A stretch of DNA of 64,000 nucleotides, taken from the NCBI RefSeq assembly GCF_036013525.1, contig NZ_CP107853.1:9300001-9364000 (forward strand), written 5' to 3'. Below the pieces are notes generated by a model. That model searched no databases. It was not told where the DNA came from and saw nothing but the letters and a program-made list of their open reading frames with translations. Origin of the DNA: Nonomuraea sp. NBC_00507. Its GTDB lineage: Bacteria > Actinomycetota > Actinomycetes > Streptosporangiales > Streptosporangiaceae. Shown here in pieces: positions 16,164-23,893 of the stretch. Position numbers and translations under genes: made by a program. The number at the start of each line of letters is the position of its first letter. Position 1 is the first letter of the stretch.

Positions 16164-17006
16164 TCAGAGGTTCTGGTTGATCTGGCCGAGGTATTCGCCC
16201 AGCTGGTATTCGACGTCCAGGCCCTTGTCGGCGGCCAGTGCGCCGAGCGCCATCGCCCGGGGCAGGAGTCCCGGGCTGGTCAGCGAGTCCACGAACGCGC
16301 CGTGGGAGGCGATCAGGTCGGCGTCCGGCGGCAGGGTGGCCCGGCCGACCATCGCCTTGGCGGTCGCCAACGCCTGCCGGTCGAAGGAAGCGAGGCGTGC
16401 GACCGTCGCGTCGACGAAGGTGTCGAGTTCCGCGTCCGGCAGGGCCCGGGTGACCCATCCCCAGCGCTCGGCCAGGTCGGCGTCGTAGTCGGCGCTGCCG
16501 AGGATCGCCTCGAGCGCCCGGTCGCGGCCGATGGACCGCGGGAGTCGCTCGGCACCACCACCGCCGGGCACGAGGCCGATCCCGACCTCGGGCTGGCTGA
16601 AGAACGCCTTCTCCCGGCTGGCGTACCGCAGGTCACAGGCGAGGGCCAGTTCGTTGCCGGCGCCGCGGGTGCGGCCTCGGATGGCCGCGATGCTGACGTA
16701 CGCGGCCTTGCTCAACCGCAGGACCAGGTCGGTCCAGACCGGCGCGTCGTCCTCGTGCTCGGGCACGGGCAGGTTGCCGGCCTCGGCGCCGTCGAAGTGG
16801 TTGAAGAAGAAGTCGGGGACCTCGCTGGCGAAGACGACGACCTGGATGTCGGGGTCGTCGTCGAGTCCGCGGACGATCTCGTGCAACGTCACCACGGTCT
16901 CGGGAATCACCAGGTTCATCGGCGGATTCGCGAACGTGATCCTGGCGGTCTGCGGGGTCGTGCGCTCGAGGCGGATCGTGCTGGACTGGCTCATCGGATG
17001 GCTCAT
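16164..17006 (-). CDS. Enoyl-CoA hydratase/isomerase (crotonase family)
   Basis: 280 residues from the ATG at 17006; an ATG at 16994 is equally possible. The N-terminal ITFANPPMNL, the oxyanion-hole segment IRGRTRGAGNELALACDLRYAS and the FSQPEVGIGLVPGGGG motif are all visible. In the second active-site region the Glu of PEVG is kept, while the first acid position is not obvious. It should act on a CoA thioester. Its N-terminus is closely related to the fragment at 10694-10864. The nearly perfect palindromic operator lies 74-93 bases upstream. Confidence 0.9.
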   Translation of the reverse strand: MSHPMSQSSTIRLERTTPQTARITFANPPMNLVIPETVVTLHEIVRGLDDDPDIQVVVFASEVPDFFFNHFDGAEAGNLPVPEHEDDAPVWTDLVLRLSKAAYVSIAAIRGRTRGAGNELALACDLRYASREKAFFSQPEVGIGLVPGGGGAERLPRSIGRDRALEAILGSADYDADLAERWGWVTRALPDAELDTFVDATVARLASFDRQALATAKAMVGRATLPPDADLIASHGAFVDSLTSPGLLPRAMALGALAADKGLDVEYQLGEYLGQINQNL

Positions 17007-17079
17007 TTCGTGGTCGTCGTTTCGACGGAGATCGGCGGGTGGGTGGCCTGCTCGCCGGTCCCGTCGACGCAACATAAGA

Positions 17080-17099
17080 TTACGATCATACGACCATAA
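17080..17099. promoter_or_regulatory. TetR operator, near-perfect palindrome (site b)
   Basis: TTACGATCATACGACCATAA matches the palindromic consensus TTAYGGTCRTAYGACCRTAA at 19 of 20 positions. It is the inverted near-copy (18 of 20) of the site at 17887-17906. It lies upstream of the crotonase gene and stands out as AT-rich in GC-rich surroundings. Confidence 0.7.
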
Positions 17100-17136
17100 T
17101 TTGAGAATGAGTCCGGAGGCAAGACCCCTCGGTCAT

Positions 17137-17156
17137 GAAATTATTCTCGTAATTTC
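17137..17156. promoter_or_regulatory. AT-rich 7-bp inverted repeat between crotonase and tetR
   Basis: GAAATTA at 17137-17143 and TAATTTC at 17150-17156 are exact complements around TTCTCG. It lies just downstream of the tetR stop codon and upstream of the crotonase promoter. It could be an operator or a weak terminator stem; it shares the CATGAAATTAT stretch with site f. Confidence 0.4.
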
Positions 17157-17165
17157 AAGGGCGGC

Positions 17166-17789
17166 TCACGTCGGCGGCGAGGCCCGCCCTATCGCCCGGC
17201 CTTCAGCGTCGAGCAGCGCGAGGGCGCTCTGGATGCCCTGCTCGAGGACGACGTCGGCAAGCTGCTGGTCGACCAGTGCGCGGGAGAGTTGCAGCGTCCC
17301 GACCATCAGGGCGTAGATGGTGAGCGATCGCGCCCGCGCCGACCGCGGGTCGTCGGGTGCCACCCGGGCGGCGACGTCGTCGATGACGGCCAGCACGCCG
17401 TCGGTGTACGCGCGCCTGGCGGCATCCGCGCTGCGGGCGATCTCGTCGAGCAGGGCGGCGGACGGGCAGCCGTCCTCGGGGCTGTCGCGATGCCGGATCG
17501 AGAGGTACTCCCGCAGGAACTGCTCGGCTCCGGCCGGTCCGGGTGCCGCCGTGCTCAGGCCCTCTCGCTGTTCGCGGAGTTGGTCGGCGACCGCGGCGAC
17601 GACCAGGTCGTCCTTGGAGCCGAAGTGGGCGTAGAACGCACCGTTCGTCAATCCCGCGTCGGCCATCAGTGCGGCGATCCCCGAGCCGTTGATGCCGTCG
17701 GTCTTGAAGCGGCGCCCGGCCGCCTCGATGATCCGCCGCCGCGTCACCTGCTTGTGTTCTCTCCCGTACCGCACCACACGCCCCTTCAC
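17166..17789 (-). CDS. TetR-family transcriptional regulator
   Basis: 207 residues from the ATG at 17789; a GTG at 17777 would match the start of the paralogue. The helix-turn-helix is GSGIAALMADAGLTNGAFYAHFG, followed by KDDLVVAAVADQL, the signature of the YcnC/AcrR-like TetR group. It is the intact relative of the broken gene at 14185-14756. Two operator-like palindromes (17825-17844 and 17887-17906) lie between it and the divergent SDR gene, so it probably represses itself and the SDR. A CoA-ester or aromatic ligand would fit the neighbours but is a guess. Confidence 0.92.
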   Translation of the reverse strand: MKGRVVRYGREHKQVTRRRIIEAAGRRFKTDGINGSGIAALMADAGLTNGAFYAHFGSKDDLVVAAVADQLREQREGLSTAAPGPAGAEQFLREYLSIRHRDSPEDGCPSAALLDEIARSADAARRAYTDGVLAVIDDVAARVAPDDPRSARARSLTIYALMVGTLQLSRALVDQQLADVVLEQGIQSALALLDAEGRAIGRASPPT

Positions 17790-17824
17790 CCGCAGCCAGG
17801 CCGCTTCGTCCGCCTCCCCGATCA

Positions 17825-17844
17825 GATTGAGAGTACGACCATAA
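17825..17844. promoter_or_regulatory. TetR operator half-site (site c)
   Basis: The right half GTACGACCATAA is perfect against TTAYGGTCRTAYGACCRTAA and is followed by TTTAAT. It lies 36-55 bases upstream of the tetR start, the usual place for autorepression. Confidence 0.6.
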
Positions 17845-17886
17845 TTTAATTTCGCCTAGCGGCTTGCCCCCGACTGCTCTCCCACC

Positions 17887-17906
17887 CTATGGTCGTATGA
17901 CCGTAA
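17887..17906. promoter_or_regulatory. TetR operator, near-perfect palindrome (site d)
   Basis: CTATGGTCGTATGACCGTAA matches the consensus at 19 of 20 positions. It lies between the divergent tetR and SDR genes, 98-117 bases upstream of tetR and 156-175 bases upstream of the SDR start. Confidence 0.7.
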
Positions 17907-18061
17907 TCAGATTGCTTGTTCATCCGCGCCGTCGGCCGCGTACCCGAGGTCGCTCCAAGCGATCCAGCAGATGGGCCCCCGCGTGTCTGCGAAACAACCC
18001 CGTACGGCGGCGTATTCGTCACTCAGCGCCCGACCGAGCGCACTGACTCCTGGAGAATGAC

Positions 18062-18766
18062 ATGACTCAGCTCGCCGACCAGACCGTTCTCGTCACCGGT
18101 GCCAACCGCGGCATGGGCCGGGAGTTCGTCCGTCAGCTCCTCGACCGCGGCGTCGCGAAGGTCTATGCCGCCGCCCGCGACCCGCAGACGATCGTCACCG
18201 ACGACCCCCGCATAGTCCCGCTGCAGCTCGACGTCACCGACGCCGGCTCGGTGGCCCGCGCCGCCGAGACCGCACAGGACGTGAGCGTCGTGGTGAACAA
18301 CGCCGGCATCGCCCGCGGCGTTTCGGTCCTCGACGCCGACACCTCCACCCTGCGCGGCGAACTGGAGACGAACCTGTTCGGCACGCTCGCGGTGACTTCG
18401 GCCTTCGCCGACCGACTGGTGCAGCGTTCCGGCATCGTGATCAACATGGCCTCGGTGGCCTCCTGGCTCCCCACGGGCGGCACCTACGGGGTATCCAAGG
18501 CGGCCGTGTGGAGCGCGACCGACTCCATGCGCCTGGAGTTCGGGCCCCGAGGCGTGCAGGTCGTCGGAGTCCACGTCGGGTACGTCGACACTGACATGGC
18601 CGCCAGCATCGACGCCGCCAAGTCGAAGCCCGCGGACGTGGTCCGGCAGGTCCTCGACGGTGTCGAGAAGGGCGATGTGGAGATCCTGGCCGACGACTTC
18701 ACCCGCGCGGTCCGTGCCGGCCTGCACCAGCCGATCGAAACCCGGCTCGCCTCGCTCCTGGGCTAG
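18062..18766 (+). CDS. Short-chain dehydrogenase/reductase
   Basis: 234 residues. TGANRGMG is the dinucleotide loop, NNAG follows at about residue 80, and the catalytic Ser-Tyr-Lys are in MASVASW and YGVSK. A ribosome site CTGGAG precedes the ATG. The AARD after beta-2 with its basic residue suggests NADPH. It is divergent from tetR and has an operator-like palindrome upstream, so it is likely a repressed member of the local regulon. Substrate unknown. Confidence 0.92.
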   Translation: MTQLADQTVLVTGANRGMGREFVRQLLDRGVAKVYAAARDPQTIVTDDPRIVPLQLDVTDAGSVARAAETAQDVSVVVNNAGIARGVSVLDADTSTLRGELETNLFGTLAVTSAFADRLVQRSGIVINMASVASWLPTGGTYGVSKAAVWSATDSMRLEFGPRGVQVVGVHVGYVDTDMAASIDAAKSKPADVVRQVLDGVEKGDVEILADDFTRAVRAGLHQPIETRLASLLG

Positions 18767-19021
18767 CAGTCAGGGCAGCCGGAGCAGGTCCGACCGGCGG
18801 CGAACCCGCGCCATCTGTTCGGCCGGTGCTAGCGGCCTGCGCTGGTCGCGGCACCGGCTGGCCGCTGCGGGCGAACCCCGTAAGCACCGAGCACGTCACC
18901 GGTCCGCTTCTCGGAAAGCCCGGGCGAGTGTTCAGCCTGAGACGAGACTTGCGACTACGCCGCGCTGACCGAGCGATCTTTGCACTGCTGTGAGCAGCGC
19001 ACACCAGAGACGGAGACAACG

Positions 19022-20026
19022 ATGAAGGCATTTGTGGTCGAGCGCTACGGCGACGCCGACACCGTGCGCGCCGGCGATGTGCCGGATCCGAAGGCGGGCG
19101 CTCATGACGTCCTCGTCCGGATTCATGCGGCGAGCGTCAATCCGGTCGACCTCAAGATCCGCGACGGCGACCTCAAGGCGATCCTGCCGTTGCGGGCGCC
19201 GTTCGTCCTCGGCAACGACCTCGCCGGCACGGTCGTCGCCGTCGGCGCCCACGTCACACGGTTCGCCGTCGGCGACGAGGTCTACGCACACCCGGACCAG
19301 AACCAGATGGGCACGTTCGCGGAGCTCATCGCGATCCACGAGGACGACGTGGCGACCAAACCGGCCACGCTCACCATGGCGGAGGCCGCCTCCATCCCCC
19401 TGGTTGGATTGACCGCCTGGCAGGCGCTGGTCGAGCGGGCCGACCTGCGACCCGGCCAGAAGGTCCTCATCCACGCCGGTGCCGGCGGCGTCGGCACCAT
19501 CGCCATCCAGCTGGCGAAACATCTGGGAGCGAGCGTGGCCACGACCGCGAGCGCGTCGAAGACCGATCTGGTGAAGAGCCTCGGCGCGGACGTCGTCATC
19601 GACTACCAGAAACAGGCATTCGAGGCGATCCTGCACGACTACGACGTGGTTCTCGACACCGTCGGCGGCGAGACGCTCGACAAGTCTCTGCGGGTTCTCA
19701 AGCCGGGCGGGACCGTCATCAGCATCACCGGGCCACCCGACCCCGCTTTCGCCCGGGAGATCGGCGCCAATCCCGTCATCCGGCTGGCGATAGCGGCGTT
19801 GAGTTTCCGCATCCGCCGGCGTGTCAGGCGACGCCAGGTGACGTACTCGTACCTGTTCATGAAGGCCAGCGGCGACCAGCTCCGCGAACTCGCCGCCCTC
19901 ATCGACGCCGGAATCATCCGGCCGGTCGTGGACTCCGTCTTCGACTTCGACCAGACCCGCGAAGCCCTGGCCCACCTCGAGCAAGGACGCACCAAGGCCG
20001 GCAAGGTCGTCGTCCGCATGAAATGA
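19022..20026 (+). CDS. Zinc-independent MDR oxidoreductase (quinone reductase-like)
   Basis: 334 residues from the ATG at 19022, which has GGAG upstream; the open frame begins 14 codons earlier without a ribosome site. Features are SVNPVDLKIRDG, LGNDLAGTVVAVG and the NADPH-binding HAGAGGVGTIAIQLAK. Zinc ligands are absent, as in quinone or enoyl reductases (QOR/MDR). It belongs to the same broad group as the MDR half of the fusion at 11324-13069. The 255-bp gap before it holds nothing recognisable. Confidence 0.9.
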   Translation: MKAFVVERYGDADTVRAGDVPDPKAGAHDVLVRIHAASVNPVDLKIRDGDLKAILPLRAPFVLGNDLAGTVVAVGAHVTRFAVGDEVYAHPDQNQMGTFAELIAIHEDDVATKPATLTMAEAASIPLVGLTAWQALVERADLRPGQKVLIHAGAGGVGTIAIQLAKHLGASVATTASASKTDLVKSLGADVVIDYQKQAFEAILHDYDVVLDTVGGETLDKSLRVLKPGGTVISITGPPDPAFAREIGANPVIRLAIAALSFRIRRRVRRRQVTYSYLFMKASGDQLRELAALIDAGIIRPVVDSVFDFDQTREALAHLEQGRTKAGKVVVRMK

Positions 20027-20156
20027 CCGCACCCGCCGCCCCGGGCCGCCGGGCCGGCACGCCCCCGCGCACAGAATGCGTCGCCGTTTCACGCGGGAGC
20101 GTGACCCGCGCGAGCGCCCGAAATCGTCGACCACAGCCGACTCACCGGAGGATCAC

Positions 20157-21140
20157 ATGGACACGTCACGAAGTTCCCGAAGCAGCTCACAGCCCGCAGG
20201 ACACATTGCCGTCGAGGGCCACGCCGGGGTGCTCGTCGCTCGTATCGACGGAGGCCCGCATGCGTTGTTCGATGCCGCAATCTCCAAACAATTGAAAGAA
20301 CTGGTTGATCGCGCAGACCGCGATCCGGACATCCGCGCGGTCGTCTTCACCGGTACGCATCCTGACCGCTTCTTGAGTCATTCTGATGTGCGCTGGCTAC
20401 AAGAGGGTGGCACTGGATTCCCGCCGATCAACACGCGTATCGCCAAGCTCGTAGCGCGCACGGCGAGACTCATCAACAGAGTGCCGGTTGTCAGAACGCT
20501 CGCGGGGATGACCCGGCTCAAGACACTTCTGCAGCTCGACAGCTTCCATGCCACCTTCCTGAAGATGAATGCAAGCGGCACCATCTTCGTTGCGGCACTC
20601 AATGGTTCGGCACTTGCCGTCGGCGCGGAACTGGCATTTGCCTGTGATCTGCGCATCATGGCAGACGGGGAGCATGTCATCGGCCTGACAGAAGTCCTGC
20701 TCGCACTGACACCGGGTGGCGGCGGCTCTCAGCGACTGCCTCGTCTGATCGGTACTCAGCAGACGTTGGTCGCCGTTCTCGAAGGTAGGCCGTTCACGCC
20801 TGCAGAGGCTCTCTCGCTCGGTGCGGTCGACGAAGTGGTGCCGCAGGAAAAGGTACTCGCGCGTTCGATAGAGCGCGCAGAGTATCTGAGCCTACGCTCG
20901 AAGAAATCTCTCGGAGCCATCAAGCGATCCATCTATTTCGGCAGCTCTCTGTCGCTCGAACAGGGCTTGCAGTTCGAGCACGCCGAGTTCCTGGTCAGGG
21001 ATCAATCAAAGGAAGCTCAGCGGCGGATGCTCGAATACATCGCCACCACGGACGCCACTGGCGAGCTCCCTCTGCTGGATCGGGATACGTACGCGCGGGC
21101 ACTCAACGCCGGTCGTATCGGAGGTAGTTCAAGCGAGTAG
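20157..21140 (+). CDS. Enoyl-CoA hydratase/isomerase family protein, lower-GC
   Basis: 327 residues from the ATG at 20157 (GGAGG 6 bases upstream). The crotonase core shows VVFTGTHPDRFLSHSDV, the oxyanion-hole part ALNGSALAVGAELAFACDLRIMA and LTPGGGGSQRLPRLIG. It is longer than typical hydratases because of an inserted helix-rich segment at about 95-140. Its codon use is clearly less GC-rich at third positions than that of its neighbours, which suggests acquisition from another source. It stands between the MDR gene and the transposon scraps. Confidence 0.88.
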   Translation: MDTSRSSRSSSQPAGHIAVEGHAGVLVARIDGGPHALFDAAISKQLKELVDRADRDPDIRAVVFTGTHPDRFLSHSDVRWLQEGGTGFPPINTRIAKLVARTARLINRVPVVRTLAGMTRLKTLLQLDSFHATFLKMNASGTIFVAALNGSALAVGAELAFACDLRIMADGEHVIGLTEVLLALTPGGGGSQRLPRLIGTQQTLVAVLEGRPFTPAEALSLGAVDEVVPQEKVLARSIERAEYLSLRSKKSLGAIKRSIYFGSSLSLEQGLQFEHAEFLVRDQSKEAQRRMLEYIATTDATGELPLLDRDTYARALNAGRIGGSSSE

Positions 21141-21364
21141 ATCGAGCCCATTTTGTGGCTTCTTCTTGATCAGCCTCGATGACTCAGGGGACAGCCGTCT
21201 CGGCTGAGCTGTGTGGTGCGGCGGAGATTTCCGCCTGATCGTCCGTTTCTCTCGTGTGCCGGGGTGTGGGTGGCCGCCCGAGGCGCTCGGTAGGCGGCGG
21301 TTTCCACGGGCCGCGCGGCTGCCGGTCACTCCTTCCTCTTCTCGGCGGGACACATTCGAGCTGG

Positions 21365-21540
21365 TCAGGTGGGCGCTGGCAGGGCGCACAGGCGCTGCCA
21401 GCAGATCAGGAACGCGTTCTTCCGCGGCCAGGTGGCACTGATCTTCAGGATCCGCTGGCGCGCATGAGAAACCAGCCGGGCGGGCAGGTGCCACAGGCAG
21501 TAGCGGAGGGTTGCCGGTGCGGCGCATGCCATCATCCGCC
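21365..21540 (-). mobile_element. IS1380-type transposase, C-terminal remnant
   Basis: The last 49 codons of a minus-strand frame ending at 21365 read LRYCLWHLPARLVSHARQ, then ILKISATWP and WQRLCALPAP, the recognisable end of IS1380-family transposases. The N-terminal four fifths, with the DDE residues, are absent, and no terminal inverted repeat was found. Together with the fragment at 21575-21715 it is the only recognisable content of the 590-bp stretch between the crotonase and the endonuclease gene; 21141-21364 shows nothing. Confidence 0.7.
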
Positions 21541-21574
21541 TCGACGGCCCCGCCGGACCCGACGGGCTCAGCGA

Positions 21575-21715
21575 ACGAGCCATCGCCTCGTCGCAGCTTT
21601 CCTGCGGGTGGAGGGGTTCAGTCTGCAAGCCAACGCCAAGACCCTGGAAGGCGCGCAGCACCCCGATGGGGACGCTCAGTTCCGCTACCTGAGCCGTACC
21701 TCGATCATCACTTGA
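21575..21715 (+). mobile_element. ISAzo13-type transposase fragment
   Basis: A plus-strand frame contains LRVEGFSLQANAKTLEGAQ followed by HPDGDAQFRYL, a hallmark segment of ISAzo13-family (Rhodopirellula-type) transposases, where the usual text is TLEGxQHPDRDAQFRYI. Only about 40 residues remain and both ends are lost. It sits head-to-tail against the IS1380 remnant on the other strand. Confidence 0.65.
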
Positions 21716-21730
21716 CACTATGCACGGGGT

Positions 21731-22501
21731 TCATCCCATCAAGCACCGAGCGGAGCCGACCCAATAGGCTTCGTACTTCGCTAGCGAGATCCCTGTCTTG
21801 CCGTAAATCGCAATGCCTGGGATGAGATAGACGTCGAGGTTGCGGTCGACGATGAAGAACATGCTCACATCGACCGGGTCATACGGGATCCGCGGTCCCG
21901 ACTTACGCATGCCGGAGACCCTCGGCGCGACGGTGACTTCACCGCTCTCGCTGATGCAGGTCTTGATCTGAACACCGCGGAAATCGCCCGGCCCCACCTC
22001 CACGATCAGGTCGTACGGACGGGAATCCACGGGAACGGAGGGGTGCGCGCCACGCATGTGAAACCAAGCCATCGCGAAGGTCTGTGCGGCATTCCGAAGA
22101 TGGACGAGGTCCGGCTCGCCGAGAGCGACGGCCGGAGGAAGCGCAGCGGGCTCCAGATGGCTGATGTCGAGACCGAGGCGAGCGGCGTGACCGCGCACGC
22201 TGGCGCGGCATTCCGCGTTGTCGCCGCACCCGAGCCGGGCCAGCGCCGATGCCCAGGAGGTCGATTCTATGACCGCTGCGCGTAGTTGGGCATCGGACCA
22301 GCGTCGGGAGCCGGTGAAGTGGCTGGTGTCAAGTCCCAGTTCCGATGCTCGCCGCTTCATGCCACGGACGACACCCGCCGAGCTGTCGTTGCGCCCCAGG
22401 TCGCGAAGGACACCACGCCACGAGCGGGCACCGGCGATGGCGGCGCGCAATTCGTCGTCTGTCCAGGTACGCCTGGTGCGCGGGGGGACGGCAGGCCGCA
22501 T
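21731..22501 (-). CDS. PD-(D/E)XK homing-type endonuclease next to tRNA-Pro
   Basis: 256 residues from the ATG at 22501; the longer frame runs through the tRNA gene and is rejected. Two DNA-binding-like repeats of about 53 residues come first (WTDDELRAAI..ARSWRGVLRDLG to LGLDTSHF, and WSDAQLRAAV..STSWASALARLG to LGLDISHL). The C-terminal domain has YDLIVEVGPGDFRGVQIK, with Asp164 and Gln178-x-Lys180, then YDPVDVSMFFIVD. This matches the group I intron-associated PD-(D/E)XK fold of I-Ssp6803I. The start lies 57 bases from the tRNA 3' end on the same strand, so co-transcription is likely. Confidence 0.82.
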   Translation of the reverse strand: MRPAVPPRTRRTWTDDELRAAIAGARSWRGVLRDLGRNDSSAGVVRGMKRRASELGLDTSHFTGSRRWSDAQLRAAVIESTSWASALARLGCGDNAECRASVRGHAARLGLDISHLEPAALPPAVALGEPDLVHLRNAAQTFAMAWFHMRGAHPSVPVDSRPYDLIVEVGPGDFRGVQIKTCISESGEVTVAPRVSGMRKSGPRIPYDPVDVSMFFIVDRNLDVYLIPGIAIYGKTGISLAKYEAYWVGSARCLMG

Positions 22502-22557
22502 GAGAGCAACATTAAAGGCCTGGCCTCCGAAAAACGGCGACCAGGCCCTTCCGCGTG

Positions 22558-22631
22558 TCGGGGTAACCGGATTTGAACCGATGACCTCCTGACCCCCAGT
22601 CAGGCGCCCTACCAAGCTGGGCCATACCCCG
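22558..22631 (-). tRNA. tRNA-Pro, anticodon GGG
   Basis: On the minus strand a 74-base cloverleaf begins CGGGGTATGG and ends TACCCCGA. The acceptor stem has 7 perfect pairs, the D arm carries GCTTGGTAG, the anticodon stem CCTGA/TCAGG encloses CTGGGGG, and the T arm has GGTTCAAATCC. The anticodon is GGG. CCA is not encoded. The 3' end points towards the accessory region on the left, the usual polarity for island insertion. Confidence 0.96.
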
Positions 22632-22821
22632 GAAGTTGCGCTCCGCGCCTCGGCGAACGGTGTGTTTCCTCGGCTGCGCAGGAGAAACATTACCACGAGT
22701 TTCACGGGGACGCCGTCCTCGGCCAGGCCGCACATGATCGTCGCGACCCGCCGTTCGGTGCTCCCGTGGGGCATCCGGGTGTTCGATATCTTTGAATCGT
22801 CTGCGATATGGAGGTGGCCGG

Positions 22822-23247
22822 GTGGGGCGTAGGCCGACCATCGATCGGAGGGAGCTGGCCGAGCTGGTCGCCCAGGGTATGAGCGTGCAGGAGCTGGCCG
22901 CCCACTTCGGGGTCAGCGAGTCCGGGGTGTTGCAGGCGAAGCGGGCTGCGGGGCTGGCCAAGCCGATGATGGACCACAGTGACGCGGTGCCGTGGAAGCT
23001 CGCCCGGGCGCACGCCCAGTCGGGGCCCGCGACCAATTTGCGTAACCTGTCGGCGGCCGCGCAGGGGAAGCCGCCGGCGGCCGAGCGGCTGAACACCGCG
23101 CTGCGGTGGGCGCAGCGGCTTGTCGATGCCGGGCTGGATGTCCGGTACGACGCCGATGAGGGGTTCAGCGAGGTCTCCGCTCCCCCATCCGGCTCACATG
23201 TCGCAGCCGTGCTCGCGGCGGCGAGAAAAGGGCTCGAAGGCCGCTGA
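22822..23247 (+). CDS. Helix-turn-helix protein of unknown role
   Basis: 141 residues from a GTG at 22822, 7 bases after GGAGG. The N-terminus GRRPTIDRRELAELVAQG followed by SVQELAAHFGVSESGVLQAKRA is a clear helix-turn-helix of the resolvase or sigma-70 region 4 kind. The remaining 80 residues include a segment LNTALRWAQRLVDAGLDVRYD that resembles no family known to me. It is transcribed away from the tRNA-endonuclease pair. Confidence 0.75.
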   Translation: MGRRPTIDRRELAELVAQGMSVQELAAHFGVSESGVLQAKRAAGLAKPMMDHSDAVPWKLARAHAQSGPATNLRNLSAAAQGKPPAAERLNTALRWAQRLVDAGLDVRYDADEGFSEVSAPPSGSHVAAVLAAARKGLEGR

Positions 23248-23275
23248 GCACGCCCTTGCCGGTATGGCCGGGTGA

Positions 23276-23300
23276 GTTTCACATGCCTGTTCGAGGGCAG
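23276..23300 (+). promoter_or_regulatory. Possible SigB-type promoter
   Basis: GTTT, a 15-base spacer and GGGCAG resemble the SigB/SigF consensus GTTT-N15-17-GGGTAT with two mismatches in the -10. It lies about 35 bases upstream of the membrane-protein gene at 23336 and of the stress module beyond. Weak. Confidence 0.35.
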
Positions 23301-23335
23301 TCGCGGTCTCAACATAGAGACCGGAGGCGAACATC

Positions 23336-23887
23336 ATGACCACCTATGTCTGGGTGGCCGTCGTCGTGGTCGCGGTGGTGGCGGTCGCCGCAGTCGTGTA
23401 CGTCATGCTTCAGCGGCAGCAGCGCCGTAACCATCTCCGCGAACGTTTCGGCCCGGAGTACGAACGCACGGTCGCCGAGCGTGAGAACCGGCGGGAAGCC
23501 GAGCAGGAGCTGCTCGCCCGCGAGCAGCGTCACGCCGAGCTCGACATCCGGCCACTCCCCGCGGAGGCCCGCGACACCTATGCCAACCGGTGGACCGAGG
23601 TGCAGGAGCGCTTCGTGGACGCGCCGGGGTTCGCGGTGACCGAGGCGGATCAGCTGGTCACGGCGGTCATGGCGGAACGGGGCTACCCGACGGAGGACTT
23701 CGAGCAGCGGCTGTCCGACCTGTCGGTGGGGCACGCGGCGACTCTCGATCACTACAGGACGGCTCACGAGATCAGCGGGCGGGCGGCCAGGAAGGAGGCC
23801 TCCACGGAGGAGCTCCGGCAGGCCATGGTGCACTACCGCGCGCTGTTCGAGGAGCTGCTGGAGGGAACCACCCGAGGAGGACGGTGA
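23336..23887 (+). CDS. Membrane-anchored protein, unknown function
   Basis: 183 residues. Residues 5-25 form a single hydrophobic membrane helix, followed by the basic QRRNHLRERFG and a charged, helical region rich in Glu and Arg. From about 95 on comes WTEVQERFVD..AVTEADQLV, ending with STEELRQAMVHYRALFEELL. The same W..LQ.xFVD and TEELR pattern appears in the C-terminus of the next gene, so the pair are paralogous in that domain. Related proteins are common in actinomycetes, with no known role to me. Confidence 0.85.
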   Translation: MTTYVWVAVVVVAVVAVAAVVYVMLQRQQRRNHLRERFGPEYERTVAERENRREAEQELLAREQRHAELDIRPLPAEARDTYANRWTEVQERFVDAPGFAVTEADQLVTAVMAERGYPTEDFEQRLSDLSVGHAATLDHYRTAHEISGRAARKEASTEELRQAMVHYRALFEELLEGTTRGGR

Positions 23888-23893
23888 CACGAT

